Positions 45,040 through 64,000 of a DNA stretch of 64,000 nucleotides are shown piece after piece; position 1 is the first letter of the stretch, and the number at the start of each line of letters is the position of its first letter. This DNA comes from Nyssa sinensis (Eukaryota > Streptophyta > Magnoliopsida > Cornales > Nyssaceae): positions 53,850,347-53,914,346 of the forward strand of contig CM018048.1 of assembly GCA_008638375.1 (NCBI GenBank), in the 5' to 3' direction. The notes below the pieces were generated by a model. That model was not told the origin of the DNA and ran no database searches. It was given only the letters and a program-made list of their open reading frames with translations. The position numbers were made by a program, and so were the translations under genes.

Positions 45040-46757
45040 TGCAGTGACATCAGAGCAGACCAATAACATCCCAACTAGGTTAGCACATTGAAGACTACCA
45101 AATCATTTGCAGCAACCCCCAAAATACAAAACTCAAAGAGCACAATAAGATACAATCATATACATTGCCAATATCCATCTTGTTATTGCTCAAGACTCAT
45201 AGATCCGAAACCATCAAAGCACTTTGAAATCCTTCCTCCAGCTGCAAAATTTAGAAACTTACACTAAAGATCCAAAATCTAATTGGCTTCATAGTTCAGG
45301 TGCGACTCCACTGTATGCTTTGTCCAAAGAGATACGCGAGATGTAATAAGCTCAAGAATAGACTCACAGTTAGGTTGCTTTCTGTTAAAGACAATAGTTT
45401 CTAGTTAACCAGATAAACCACATTATAGCAACATGAAGAGAATCCCAGATGTCTAAATTCCTTCCTGCATTACAAAATTGGCACAGCCCCTGATTCTGGC
45501 TGTCCAAAGTACCAATTCTAAACAAAAATTAAACTATTTTGATCCTTCCATTCCTAGATAACCAACCAAAAAAATTTAATCTCGGAGGAGCAACATATTC
45601 CAAATAACTATTAACGAATCCAGTTTAAGACCCAATTGAGACTCATACCATTAATACGAAACATTAACAGAGAATTTACCCCATGCAGATGCCTTCCAAG
45701 TGATTAGGTCGCGGGGGGGGGGGGGGGGGGGGGGGAAGCTTCGAGGTTGATAAGGCTCTCATTCTCCCATACTAATAATGAGCGCCTAAACAAAGAATTC
45801 CAACCTTCATCATCTGAAACAGAATTTAACAACTCAGCAATAGATATCTCTTTTTGAACAGCTAAAGAAAAAAGTCTGGGAAACGACTTGTCCAGTGAAT
45901 CATCCCCCGCCCGGCAACCTTCCAAAAAGAAATATGACTTCCATTTTCCACTGCCAAAGCAATTTTAGAAATAAAGAAAGAGCAAATTGGACACTGATTT
46001 GTTCACCATCATTAAAATATCCTTCCGTATTCGATATATCTTAATATCTTATTACTCCTCATACCAACGGGAAGCCAAGAATTCTCAGAAAATTCAAAAT
46101 TTTCCTCCCAAAGCCCCTCTTTTCAAACCAAATCTCCACCACCATTTTAGAAGAAGACATTTTTATTCATAATAGAAATGTTTGGAATCCCTAACCCACC
46201 TCTCGCCTTTGGTTTCAATAAATTGTTCCATTTCATCAGATGTATTTTTCTTTTAGAGTCACATCCACCCCAAAGAAATCTTGCTTGAAAACCTTCCATT
46301 TCTTGAGCCACACCAGATGGAATTTTAAGTAGAGACAGGAAGGCTGCTGAGTACAAGACTTTATCAAAGTAAGTCTTCCTCCAAAAGACAGAAATTTCCT
46401 TTTCCATAAAGCTAACTTTTTCTTCACTTTATCAATAACCGGGATCCACAATTTCCTTCGATTAAGGCCCAAATACATCAAAGGAAGATTGCCTTTCTTA
46501 CACCTCAACACATTAGCAAGACCATCACATTCCTGATCCATAACTCCGAGTCGACAAAGTGCACTTTTGAGAAAATTAATTTTTAAACCAGAGCTCACTT
46601 GGAAGCACCTAAGAATTCTTTTAATATTTAGGATTTCCTCTCGATCCGCATTACAAAAAACCAAGTATCATCAGTAAACTGAAGGTGTGAAATAGTTAGC
46701 TTGTTTTTCCCAACCGGAACCCCTCTAATCAAAGCCCAAATCGATCCTTTGCTCTTT
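45040..46757 (-). pseudogene. LINE reverse-transcriptase fragment (ORF2 3' half)
   Basis: On the minus strand, the RT active-site box reads HLQFTDDT (near 46664-46681). It is followed, after a frameshift, by SSGLKINFLKS and YLGLNRRKLWIPVIDKV (46236-46664), then FWRKTYFDKVLYSAAFLSLLK and RARGGLGIPN-like sequence (46147-46407), and finally a weaker LINE C-terminal segment (about 45704-45925 and 45250-45560). It is 5'-truncated at about 46757 and interrupted by frameshifts and stops, so it cannot be active. Its 3' part resembles 53905-53940 in gene copy 3. A 23-G run interrupts it. Confidence 0.8.
45713..45735. repeat. Poly(G) run of 23
   Basis: An uninterrupted G run inside the LINE fragment. 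Long G runs are unstable and error-prone in sequencing, so the length is uncertain. Confidence 0.6.
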
Positions 46758-46759
46758 TA

Positions 46760-47919
46760 AACAACAAATTTATATATGTCGTATTGTTATGAGAGATTTC
46801 ATCAATTTTCATGGGAAAGTTAGAAATGGTTAATATTTCATTATATGGTAGGAAATTCACTTGGAGTAATTCTATGGAAATTCCAATATATATTTTCTGT
46901 GAGAAACGCAATAACTTTGCAAATATTTATATATGTCGTATTGTTTTGTTGAAAAATCATTTAATTATGAAACAAAAATCAATGATAAATATTATAGTGG
47001 TAATAGTTTTTTGATTTCTCACTTTTTTAATTAATAGAGAGTTGACAGTAGATTATGTGTGAAAATTATAAATATGTTTTTTTATAAATAATGTAATCAA
47101 TCTTTTAAAATTTATATCCTTTTTAATTAATAAAAATACATGTAATAACAGGTGAGGTGACTATATATATTATGAAACTTGATATAATTTTATCCTTGAT
47201 TTTAAGGTGTTCTCACTGACAACTACCTCTTCCCCTGCAATGATAGTAGACAACCAATATATTAACATTAAAATTTTAATATCTTTTCGAACATGCAAAG
47301 GATATGTATTAACCTGAACGTACACTGGCTCTGACTTCTCCAAGTTCCAAAAATCAGGGCTTTGTTTTTTTTTTTTTTTGGGGGGGGGGGGGGACAAAAA
47401 ATCAATTAATTTGACTATAGACTAAGTGTATTTTTGTTAAAATCTTTTATTTTTAAAATTTTAAATTCAATGTTTTTAAAAAAATTATTTAAAATTAGTC
47501 GTTAGATAATTATTTTAAATAGTAAAAACTTAGTACCAATAATCAATTTAACTCTAACGTCACTCAAAAACTCAAAATTCAAAATAAGAAAAAATGAAAG
47601 TCTTCACTTGGATCATTGGACTTGAGTGAGTCCACCTTGCTTGAATCATCATGAAAGTATTTCGTCTATTTTGATTTTGTTTTGAAACATACTTTTGAGT
47701 GAAATCCTTTACCTTAATAGACTTTTATCATTTTCTTGATCAATAATCTTCTTTAATCTAGATAACCAATTTGCATTGTCACTTAAATAAACTATTAGTT
47801 CATTGAATAATATTTTATAATTATTAAATTATTGAGATATCATTAGTCTCTGAAACTAACACAAAATAATTAACCAACCGTTGCAAAACTAAATATAACA
47901 ACCACATATTGAAAGTTCT
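46760..47919. other. Non-genic stretch downstream of copy 3
   Basis: Contains a T15-G14 junction at 47365-47393. The frame at 47170-47397 has no recognised domain. Confidence 0.35.
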
Positions 47920-48134
47920 TTTATTCTTAATGCAACAATGGGCTACACAACTGAGGGTAACCCTTCCCCCAACTCATAAGACTTGACGACTCGAATGAAA
48001 GCGGGATACAATATAACTACTCACCAACTTTGGATTCACTAGCTCCTTCATAAACATTTTAAGCGCACACAGACAACATAGACATTATTAATGAAAAGTA
48101 AAAAACACAACCCATAAACAGTAATAGAAAATAA
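47920..48134 (-). other. Copy 3 3' flank/UTR, conserved with copy 2
   Basis: Aligns with 19430-19639 over about 200 bp. No clear AATAAA is seen close to the stop. Confidence 0.5.
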
Positions 48135-55065
<6,931 letters not shown>

Positions 55066-55130
55066 TACTGATTTTGCTTCTTCTTCTCTTCTTTGGTTTT
55101 GTGGGTGATCAAAGCTTCCTCCTGCCTTGG

Positions 55131-55169
55131 CTTATATAGTGCACATGGATGGGCTTTGCCTCACACGTG
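55131..55169 (-). promoter_or_regulatory. Copy 3 proximal promoter: G-box and TATA
   Basis: CACGTG at 55164-55169 and CTATATAAG at 55131-55139, about 66-100 bp upstream of the ATG. The whole interval, including the GCCCATCCATGTGCAC spacer, is conserved with copy 2. Confidence 0.7.
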
Positions 55170-55199
55170 ATTCATGTGGACTTTATCAACAAGACAAAT

Positions 55200-56445
55200 G
55201 CATACAAAAGGAGTCTACTACCAGGAAACTCAGCTACACCAAAACAAGCCATGCAACCTTATATTTACCCCCCAAAAAAAAAATGTTTCAGATCCCTTTC
55301 ACATTTTGTCCACTCTCTCACATAGTATGGAATTCACCCTCATGTGACAGAGATAGGCACTCGATGGACAAAATGCGATGACCATTAAAACATTGCTGAA
55401 AAAAAGCTATCCAGAGAAAAAAATTTTGGATACTCTAAACTGTAAAATCGTTGTTCACATGTAAAACAGTATATTATTTCAACATATGTGATAATTAATC
55501 TTATTGTTGGAAGTATCAGTCCGAAACTATGCAATATTTTTCTAGTTATGCAACCTGACTAGACCGCTATCCGTACCATACTTACGGAGAAAAAAAAAAC
55601 CAGTTTCAAAAAAGATAGAACTAAGAATTTCATAGTTAAAGCTTATATCCCAATTATTTGAAATCATTTACATGAATCATGTCTAATCATATCTACTTGA
55701 CCTAGTTTTAATAGACGGTAAAAAGGGACTTTCAAGTGATTCTAACCAGTATCTTATATAGTAGGACTTTTTTAACAAATTCAATCAACTTTTTGAATTC
55801 AAAAGAAAATAAATTTTTATAAATGTAAAAAAATTATCGTCAAAGCACATTAATTAATAACATGAAATGACAGTCTCAAAGAAATTTCTCATTTGTAAAA
55901 GAATGTGAAATCATGGTTGTTTTAGAAATTATTGTGGTGGTTTGATGATAAATCATGGTTGTTTTAGAAATTATGGTTGTAAATATCAATTCTTGTGGTG
56001 GTCTGGTGATAAATTATGGTTGTTTTAGAAATTATTCGATGAGATTGTTATATCATGTTATGTTGTAACAATTTTACAAATATAACCACTAAATAATAAC
56101 ATGGTGTTACAATCTCGCTGAATACCTACTCTCTAAATTTGTGTTTTCAATCAGTGTCTTCACAATATTTTTTTTGACAGATTTTATGCATTCACCACCA
56201 CAAACCTTGGCACAACTTCCTATGTTGTATCTTTATCATTCACTTGGGACAATACTTCTGCAACTCATTAAGGCATCAAAATTTCATGCTTTAACGGTTA
56301 AACAAAAGACACCATGAAACTTTCAAATATCACATCTAATAACATACATACAATTTTTATGAGACTTTGATGCATATATCAAGTATTGAATGAGATTTTT
56401 ATAAAACGAAATTTATATACAAAAAAAAAAAGCCCATAACTTAGA
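55200..56445. other. Non-genic stretch upstream of copy 3
   Basis: Contains a short imperfect tandem of TGGTTGTTTTAGAAATTAT around 55915-56035. The sequence does not match the upstream regions of copies 1 and 2 beyond the proximal promoter. Confidence 0.4.
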
Positions 56446-56449
56446 GCAT

Positions 56450-58432
56450 CTCTAATCCACTGCGTTCAAATTCTTTTTCATGTTGATACATTTTTCAAAT
56501 TTGAAGACGATGAGTCTCAAATTTTCACATTTTTATTCCAATCATTCCGATCCTCAAATCTCTATTCATTCTTCAAATCTTACTTTTCATAATATTATTT
56601 ATGTCCAAAATAAAATTATTTAACATATATTTATTCAAACTTCAATTATTTATCACTTTTTTTTTGTTAAAAACTTCATGATATATTTAAGAAATATCTT
56701 GATAATAAATAATAATTAAAAAAATTCTTCATACTTTAATTTTAAATTTTTATTTAAATAATATAAAAATAATTAATTATTAGTTTAAGGTATTATAAAA
56801 ATAGTTAGTGGATGAATAGTAAATGAATAGTGAACCTTCAAATATGAAGATCAAAATTAAAAATATTATTCATTCCTTCAAATTTGATGTCAATATAAAA
56901 ATGGGTTGGAGAGTCCTTTTTCCTTCCCTACCTTCAAATTTGAAGATTTGAAGGTGGGTTGGAGATGGTCTTAGAGGCACACTCAATTGTTCTACTGTTA
57001 AAAAACTGAATTATGGTGGCAAGTTATAAGTCTTTTTTTTTCACATGGAGTGTCCAAAGCCTTTGACTCAGACTAATCTCACTCAAGGCTGCACGAAACT
57101 ATCCCAGTACACCAGTAAGTCAGGGGAGCGGAAAATTAAAATGGGCAACCTCCGAGTTTACGGTACGCCACTCATTCACTCGTGCTACATCCCTAGGGGT
57201 GACGAGTTATAAGCCTGCTCTCTTAAAAAAGAGTTATATAGGCAAATAGTAAAATTTAACTTTTTTCTGAAATTGTAAAATTTCATTATTTGTCTCAAAA
57301 AGTGTTCTAATTTAAGGATTCTTAACAATTGATTGACATAAAGTATAATAAATTTTTTGTTCTTAGTAAAATAAGTAGGATATTCCAATTTTTTTTGTTT
57401 AGCAGTAATTTAATTTTTACATTTTATAAAACAATGAAATTTAACTACTTCGTAGCAATACTATGAAATTTAATTGGAATGAAATTTCATTGTTTTGTAA
57501 AAAAAAATTAAAATTTTTAATATGTAATTTGGGTTATGTTTTATAAATCTTGATTTTTAGAATGTAAATATATAAATTTTATTAAAAATAGATATATAAT
57601 TTATAAGTTATAGGATTTTAAAATTTGAAAACATTTTCTTGTAACACTTCTTGAATTTATCAAAGAAAGTTACTTATGGAGGTTTTATACAGTAAGGAGT
57701 ATTTTAGTCATATAAATATTAAGAGATTTTTTGGATTTAAAAAAAAAAAAAATGAACTTGTATCTTATCCTAACTAGCAACATATTTGTGAATTTTTAAT
57801 CAAAAAACCGACACCCTGTATGTTTGGATAAGGCAGAGAATAGATATGGAGAAATTCATATCAAAAGAACAAAATTAATTACAAACGGTATTAAATGGAT
57901 TTTGTTGCTCTTGTCATCAATCCTTTCCTTCCCTCTTCTTCCGAAAAGAAAGAAGCTATTCAGTGCAACTGTCATTATACATTATTGTCTAATTTAAAAT
58001 AGTGATCTCTCACAAATATTTATACTTTTTTAAATTACAAAAAATCATGTTACTTAAATATAAGATGAAAAGTAGAATTAGGAAGAGTCAATCACTTCAC
58101 GTCTGAAAATGATTGAAGTGACGCTCCCATGCAATAAGTTCTCTTCGCGGGGGACCGCCTGTTCTGTATATATTCCTACCAAATATATGAAAATGAAAAA
58201 TTTAAAGCACGTCTGGACATATTTGCAATACTAAGACCAAAACATGTGTGTTCTTGTCAAAATGGTCCATCCTTTTAAGATAAATATTTGTCCTTAGTTG
58301 AAAAATCGTAATTGATGTGACTCATGAACTATAACTTTATATCCTGAAAAAGAAATAACACTTTAAATATATAACTTAGATAAGGATCTCTTTGGTTTGT
58401 TTATTTATTTATTTTTCTTTTGATTAAATTAT
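56450..58432. repeat. Noncoding repeat block Y' with a MITE-like element
   Basis: From 56610 it matches 37006-38865. The left part, 56450-56982, has ends AGAGCATCTCTAATCCA and, in reverse, CCATCTCCAACCCA, typical of plant miniature elements. The block at 37 kb lacks the left end. Confidence 0.7.
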
Positions 58433-59990
58433 AAAACATGGCCATACCCTACTCTTTTTGGATTTATTTATCGTGGGGTTAGCAGTAAAGGTTTCCTTTT
58501 TCTTTTTTCTAAATTCTAGTTCTCACTATACACTAGTCGGCCAGGTCACAATGTCAACATGTTCAACATCCAGAAATGAAAACGTGCTTCACATACGTGA
58601 AGAAATAACAAATGTGAAAGGAAAATAAATTAAAGTTGAATTGAATTCATGAATCAATTACTTGTTTGTGGTCCTATCTTCCTCAATAATTAGGTAGCTG
58701 CCATAAACCATTATTGCTATACAGCGACTCATTCATTATGAGCCACATCAGCTATAACAAATTGAAAAAAAAAAATTATTTTTACATCAAATCTAATTAA
58801 ATTTATAAAAAAAATTCATACATTATAAAGACATACAAAAATTTACCAAATCATACCAATTAGCACAAAAATATGTGTTCTTCGAATAAAATAGAATAGA
58901 TAAATTTATATAATATATTATTGAAATAAAAAGCTATAAAAAAATCTTAAACATAACAATATTAAAAAAACAATTGAAAACTACCATTATACGGAATTTA
59001 TTTTCCTCTGTTTACGGCATGTTGGATGTTTCAACCACGTAATGCGGAAATTGAACAAATTATATTGTTTGGATATGTTACTTTTATTTTATAAAATATA
59101 GGACGATATTTAACTCTAAATCAGATATGAAAAAATTCTTTTTATTTGGGTAATGTTGCTATTACATGTTTCATATGAGGAGAAATGTTAACATAATGGA
59201 AACTCGCAATCTGATTGGCCCTACATTACACATGTGAATCAGGTCATGAGAAACAGTCACTCGCGACTAATGCTAACATTCATCTTTACATGAGTATTTA
59301 ATTTTAACTAAAAATTAAAAGTTAAATTAAATAAAAAATACATAAACACAATAAATTTATTTAAAACACATCCAGACAAGATAATGTTCTTTTTATTTAA
59401 TTTAGAGTTAAGTATTATTCTAAAATATATTTAACATGTTGTGAGTGAAACATCTTATATGTCGTTAACACTAAATATTAAAGTAAAAGGAAGGACGATT
59501 CTTGATGCGGAGGGCGAAGAACCATTTTTATAAGACGTTCTAAATGTGAAATGAAGATTGTAGAGTTTGAACACCATGAAACATCATTACAATAAACTTT
59601 TGAGTGTGAATGCCTGGGAGGCCCGCCACTTAAATTGATCATTTTGTCATTGGATGCAGAGGAAGATCCTAAATGTTCAACATTTTATTTTATATTTTGA
59701 TAATTCAGAGTATTTCCAATTTAATTAGGTTTGAATTATCTCGTATTTAGACAATCGAGAACTAATTTCTGAAACCTTGAAACCTAAATATCCAACATTA
59801 ATATAAGAAAGATGCTACAATGCGTAAAATGTGGGATATACAATTATTTATGATCGGTCAAAGTATAAAGTTAATAAAGCAATCGCTTTATATCTTACTT
59901 AGCAAATGTTTAAAATTTATGTATTTATAATATAATCAAATAAAAATTTAAAACTTAAAATTAATAAAAGCCTAACTCTAAAAAAATGCC
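58433..59990. repeat. Noncoding repeat block X'
   Basis: Matches 35005-37005 with internal deletions, but lies to the right of Y' where X lies to the left of Y. The junction at 58433 falls at the left end of the AT-rich inverted-repeat element family. Confidence 0.75.
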
Positions 59991-62340
59991 CTAAATTTTA
60001 TGTATTTGTAGTATAATCAAATTAAAAATTAATAAAAACCTAACTCTATAAAAAGAAATAAAAAAAAAGTCCTATAAAAAACTCCATGAAAAAAACTTAA
60101 TTCTATTAATAAATTCTTATTCATATTGTATTCCAATTTTTATTACTATCTATTTAGATAAAAAAAAAATTATGTAAAAAAATACTAAAAAGTCCCTAAA
60201 ATAAAATTTTCAATCCAAAAAATCTATAATATATTTTTTATATCTAAAAAATTCAAAAAATAAACTTTTTATACAAAAAGTTTCAATTATTAATTTTCAT
60301 CTTACCACGATTAAAAAAATTACTGATTAAACTAAAATAGTCCTTCAAGATACATTTTAGAAAAAAAATTACTAAAAAATATATAAAATAACTTCTTTAA
60401 TCTAAAGAAATCATAACATTTTATAAAGTGAAAAATTTATTTTTTAAGTCTTCTAGATAAATAAAAAATATTATTTTTTTAATTGAAAATTTTATTTTAT
60501 AAATTATTTAGTATTTTTTAAAATGTGTCTTGAAGGCTATTTTAATTTAATCAGTAATAATTTTTAACAGTGTTAAGATTAAAGTTAACAATTGGACTTT
60601 TTTGTATTAAAAGTTTTTATTTTGGGTCTTTTCTATATAAAAAAATATATCATGAACTTTTTAGATTGAAAATTTTATTTTAAGGACTTTTTAGTATTTT
60701 TTTCAAAATTTTATTATTAGAATTTCATTCAATATTTAGGTCCCTCTTGTTGGAAAATAATTAAATTTTATAATAGAAAAGTAAATATAATATATAAAAG
60801 AAACAAAATAAAAAAGTACATAATATTAAAAAAAATCTCATTTAAAGTTATTACTTTTTTCCTTTAATCATTTAATTATATAAAGTCGGCCTGACCTTTT
60901 TAATATTCATCACATTAGCTAAATTTATTGCTTTCTTGACAACTTATCATTTTGCATACCTAACACATAGCCTAACCATTTACGGATTCAAGGTTGGCAA
61001 AGGTGCCATTGCCTCTCTCAAAGATCTAAAATTAATATATTTTTATTTTTAATTTGCTAAAAAAATAGAAATTGATTTTTTTCAAGAATATTTTGATTTT
61101 TTGTACGGCTTCTGTCTAATTCTAATTTCACCACAGTTTAGTATAATTTGTGGATATACCATTGCACCAACATTGGTGCCCTCCTTGATGTCTATAGCCA
61201 TTATTCTTTGATCAGAAATTTCTTTCAATTGAATGTCCCAAAATTATATAGGTCCCAATCATATTCTGATGGTGTATAGTGATGGATTATTATACAAAAT
61301 TTATTAAAAAAATAAAATTAATAATAATAATATTGTTATTATTAACTCATTCACACAGAAATTGTCTTTTATTGTTGGAAACTTCTTAACCATTATATTA
61401 GTAACAACTCTCTGGCATTTTCAGACGGAGATTTTTCAGATAAAAAATTTTCGACAAAGAATTTTTAGACAATGGTATGCGGAATAAAATTTCTCTGTTT
61501 AAAAACATGAATTTTTTTGACAAAATTTTATATACAATATGGATCTTATTTAATCGATTTAGATTTTTCTGTGTTTTTACATGAATGAGTATTTTTGTTA
61601 ACAAAATATTGAGAAATTTTTTGAATTAAAATATTTTATGTTATACCTTATACTAATTAAACATTTTGTAGAACCTATGATTGAATCTCCTAAAAAATAT
61701 CATAGCTTTTTTCTTTATGCAAAAGAGAGTTATCCACAACGCTGGGCCCAACATTGGACTTTTTTGAAAACAACCAACGTTCATTCTATCAAATCTTTTA
61801 TGCCAGCCCAAACTTTTGTCTCTCTTTTGAAATGATTATGCCACGACGAAACAATTGAATGAAAGGTCACTTTGCCTTGAATGCTCTTTACCAAGTTGCT
61901 CCCCTCTTTCCTCTTACCCCAACGAATGATTAATACAGCGGCTAGGCCAGACGCCTAACCAAACTAAGCTACTCAACAAGGTTGGACCCTTGTATTAATT
62001 CCACTTGCACTGTAATACTTAAAATGATCTTTTCTCAAATTAATTGAGAGAGATTATTTATTTGGGAGAAGTTATTGGGTAAGATGATTATTTTATATCA
62101 TTATCAGATGTGATAAGATTTTTTTCACAAATTCAATCAACTTTTTGAATTTATATGAATATTATTTATTAAAAATTTTATAAAAATATCATCACAATAC
62201 ATCGAATAATAACGTTAAGTGATGGTCTTACTAAATAATTTTTCACTTATGAAAGAGTGTGAAACTCATTATTTTATTTTCATTTTGTTTTATTTATTTT
62301 TAATTAAAAAAGACAAGTAAAAGTCATATATTTTATATAA
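59991..62340. other. Non-genic AT-rich stretch
   Basis: Poly(A)/poly(T)-rich, with an imperfect inverted arrangement of ACTTTTTAGTATTTTT-like words at about 60180-60720. No gene or defined element was recognised. Confidence 0.4.
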
Positions 62341-63735
62341 GTGCACTAAATAAATTAGGTGAAGATGATAAACCAAACACCCTAGTACGATTATTTTCAT
62401 TCCACGCTCAATTAAATAAGAAGTAAAATAAAAATTTTCAATCACTCTCCAATGACAAGAAAAAAAAGATAAAAGATGGAAGAGATTACTTGTAACAACT
62501 ATTATTGGCCCTACCCATATAAATTTTCATAACATATTATCAATCATGTCGATGATAATTTTAGACTATTAAATAAATTTCAAATATATCGATTGTTTTT
62601 TTTACTTCTTACATTTATTAGTAATCTTTTTTACTAATATTGATATCTAATAAATTATTAAATTTGTTGAACTCTCTTATTTATCTATATTTTTATAGAA
62701 AAGAACAAAATTAATTAATGATGTATTAAATAATTTTGTCGCTTTTGTCATCCATGCTTCCCTCCTTGGGGACCACCTGTGCTGTACATATTCCGGCCAA
62801 ATAAATGAAAATGGAAAATTTAAAGCACGTGTGGACATATTTGGAATACCAACCAAAACTCCATCACTCCATGTGTTCTTCTCAAAATGGTCCACCCCCT
62901 TTAAGATAAGTTTTTCTATTAATATGCAAACTATATCCTGACATGTGCGAAAATTATTTGTCCTTACTCTAAAAATTGTAATTGATGTGACTCATAAATT
63001 TTATTCAATAACCCATCTTCAGAAGAAAAAAAAAAACAATAATAATAACACTTTAAATATATTACATGAATCATTTTTGTAAGATTTTTTATAATTATAA
63101 ATAAAAAAATTAAAAGTTTTGAAATTACACGGTATTTTTTTATTTTTATTGACAAATTACACATAATTCTTTTTCTGTCTAATTTTTTTTTTAAAATAAC
63201 AAAAAGACCCATTTCATTTTTATTTTTACATTTTGACAAGTTTTTTTAAACTTGTTTTAAAAGTATTTTTTTCATTTTATGAAAAAATAAATTTAAAGTA
63301 AATAACTTGTATTATTATTTTTAATCAAGAATACTTTAATCAATATTTATTTAAAAATAAAAAAATAAGTTTAAAACAAATTGGTTAAAACTAAAAAAAT
63401 GCGAAAAAATAAAATATAATAAAAGAGACAATCTTATCATTTTGAAAAGAAAAAAAAAAAGACTGAATGTGAGGTATTTGTAACTTGCTAGTAAAAATAT
63501 GAGAGAACAGTGTAATTTCAAAAGTCTCATAAAATGTTTATGTAATTGTTAGAAAATTCAATAGCTATCACTGTAATTTACCCACATTGTTTTTTAATTT
63601 ATTGCAACATAAATTGGATGCATTCTATGTTATTCATATGTTATTAAATAATTAAATAATATATAGGACTGTAATCATATTCGAGTAATGTGAAGACTCA
63701 TTTTTAATGTAGTCGATGTGTGTTCTATTATCCCT
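62341..63735. repeat. Diverged copy of block Y end plus AT-rich element
   Basis: Matches 38240-39510 with gaps: AAAGCACGTGTGGACATATTTGG, AAAATGGTCCACCCC, then an inverted-repeat element (about 63060-63585), then TTATTAAATAATTAAATAATATATAGGAC. The final 120 bp (63880-64000) match 40030-40150. Confidence 0.65.
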
Positions 63736-64000
63736 CTCCCAACCATGAATTGCTACCAAACGTGAAATTCTTAGATTGGAGATAGTATTTTGTGTGGCTA
63801 GGAAGCATAATGATTTAATTTAAGAATGGTTATCCATCACGTGACATTATCCTTCAAATCCGTTTATAGAATAGGAAAAATTCTCATCAAGGTATATGTA
63901 TAATTATTAGATTTTATGTATTTTATTAAATTAATTATAAATAAGTTTTTAAAAATAAACCATTATATATATCAAAATAAAAAAAAATATGTATATCTAT

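Noticed and set aside
47170..47397. 75-aa minus-strand frame starting with poly-Pro/poly-Lys
   Set aside because: The start comes from the homopolymer T-G junction; no family resemblance or splice partners were seen.
61920..62000. Possible tRNA gene or SINE (CGGCTAGGCC region)
   Set aside because: No cloverleaf could be formed and the B-box is not convincing.

Overview
The window is nuclear DNA of a flowering plant, most likely an asterid dicot. It is very AT-rich, its genes are split by many introns, and it is full of plant transposon types: Copia, LINE, SINE, Stowaway and Mutator-like miniature elements. The genes belong to glycoside hydrolase family 1 (GH1). They lack a signal peptide and end in a basic tail, like the strictosidine, raucaffricine and oleuropein beta-glucosidases of asterids. 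The species cannot be named from the sequence.

Three GH1 genes lie head to tail on the minus strand, with start codons at 1426, 26513 and 55065. Copy 1 is cut by the left edge; only exons 1-2 are present, with an in-frame TAG in exon 2 and a decayed TATA box. Copies 2 (19640-26513, 552 aa) and 3 (48135-55065, 525 aa) can each be read as complete 13-exon genes with both catalytic glutamates. Exon borders were assigned by eye from splice consensus, phase and comparison of the two copies, with no transcript data. All three share a proximal promoter with a G-box (CACGTG) and a TATA region.

Layout: 1-1.5 kb, 5' end of copy 1. 1.5-9.2 kb, repeats. 9.24-14.09 kb, a broken Copia retrotransposon with both LTRs and a 5-bp target duplication. 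14.1-19.4 kb, repeats and two miniature elements. 19.6-26.5 kb, gene copy 2. 26.6-47.9 kb, no gene found; it holds duplicated noncoding blocks, miniature elements and a LINE fragment. 48.1-55.1 kb, gene copy 3, whose introns carry a solo LTR, a LINE tail, a SINE-like piece and a miniature element. 55.2-64 kb, no gene; it repeats the 35-39 kb blocks in swapped order.

The paralogues act as before/after references for one another, so several insertions can be placed to the base. The most interesting gene-level observations are a 5' splice site that runs into a (CT)n microsatellite in all three copies, a repeat-built Thr/Pro-rich expansion beside the active site of copy 2, a moved splice acceptor in copy 3, and the shared G-box promoter. 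Together they suggest a small, still-evolving cluster of intracellular defence-type beta-glucosidases. Substrate and expression cannot be read from the sequence.
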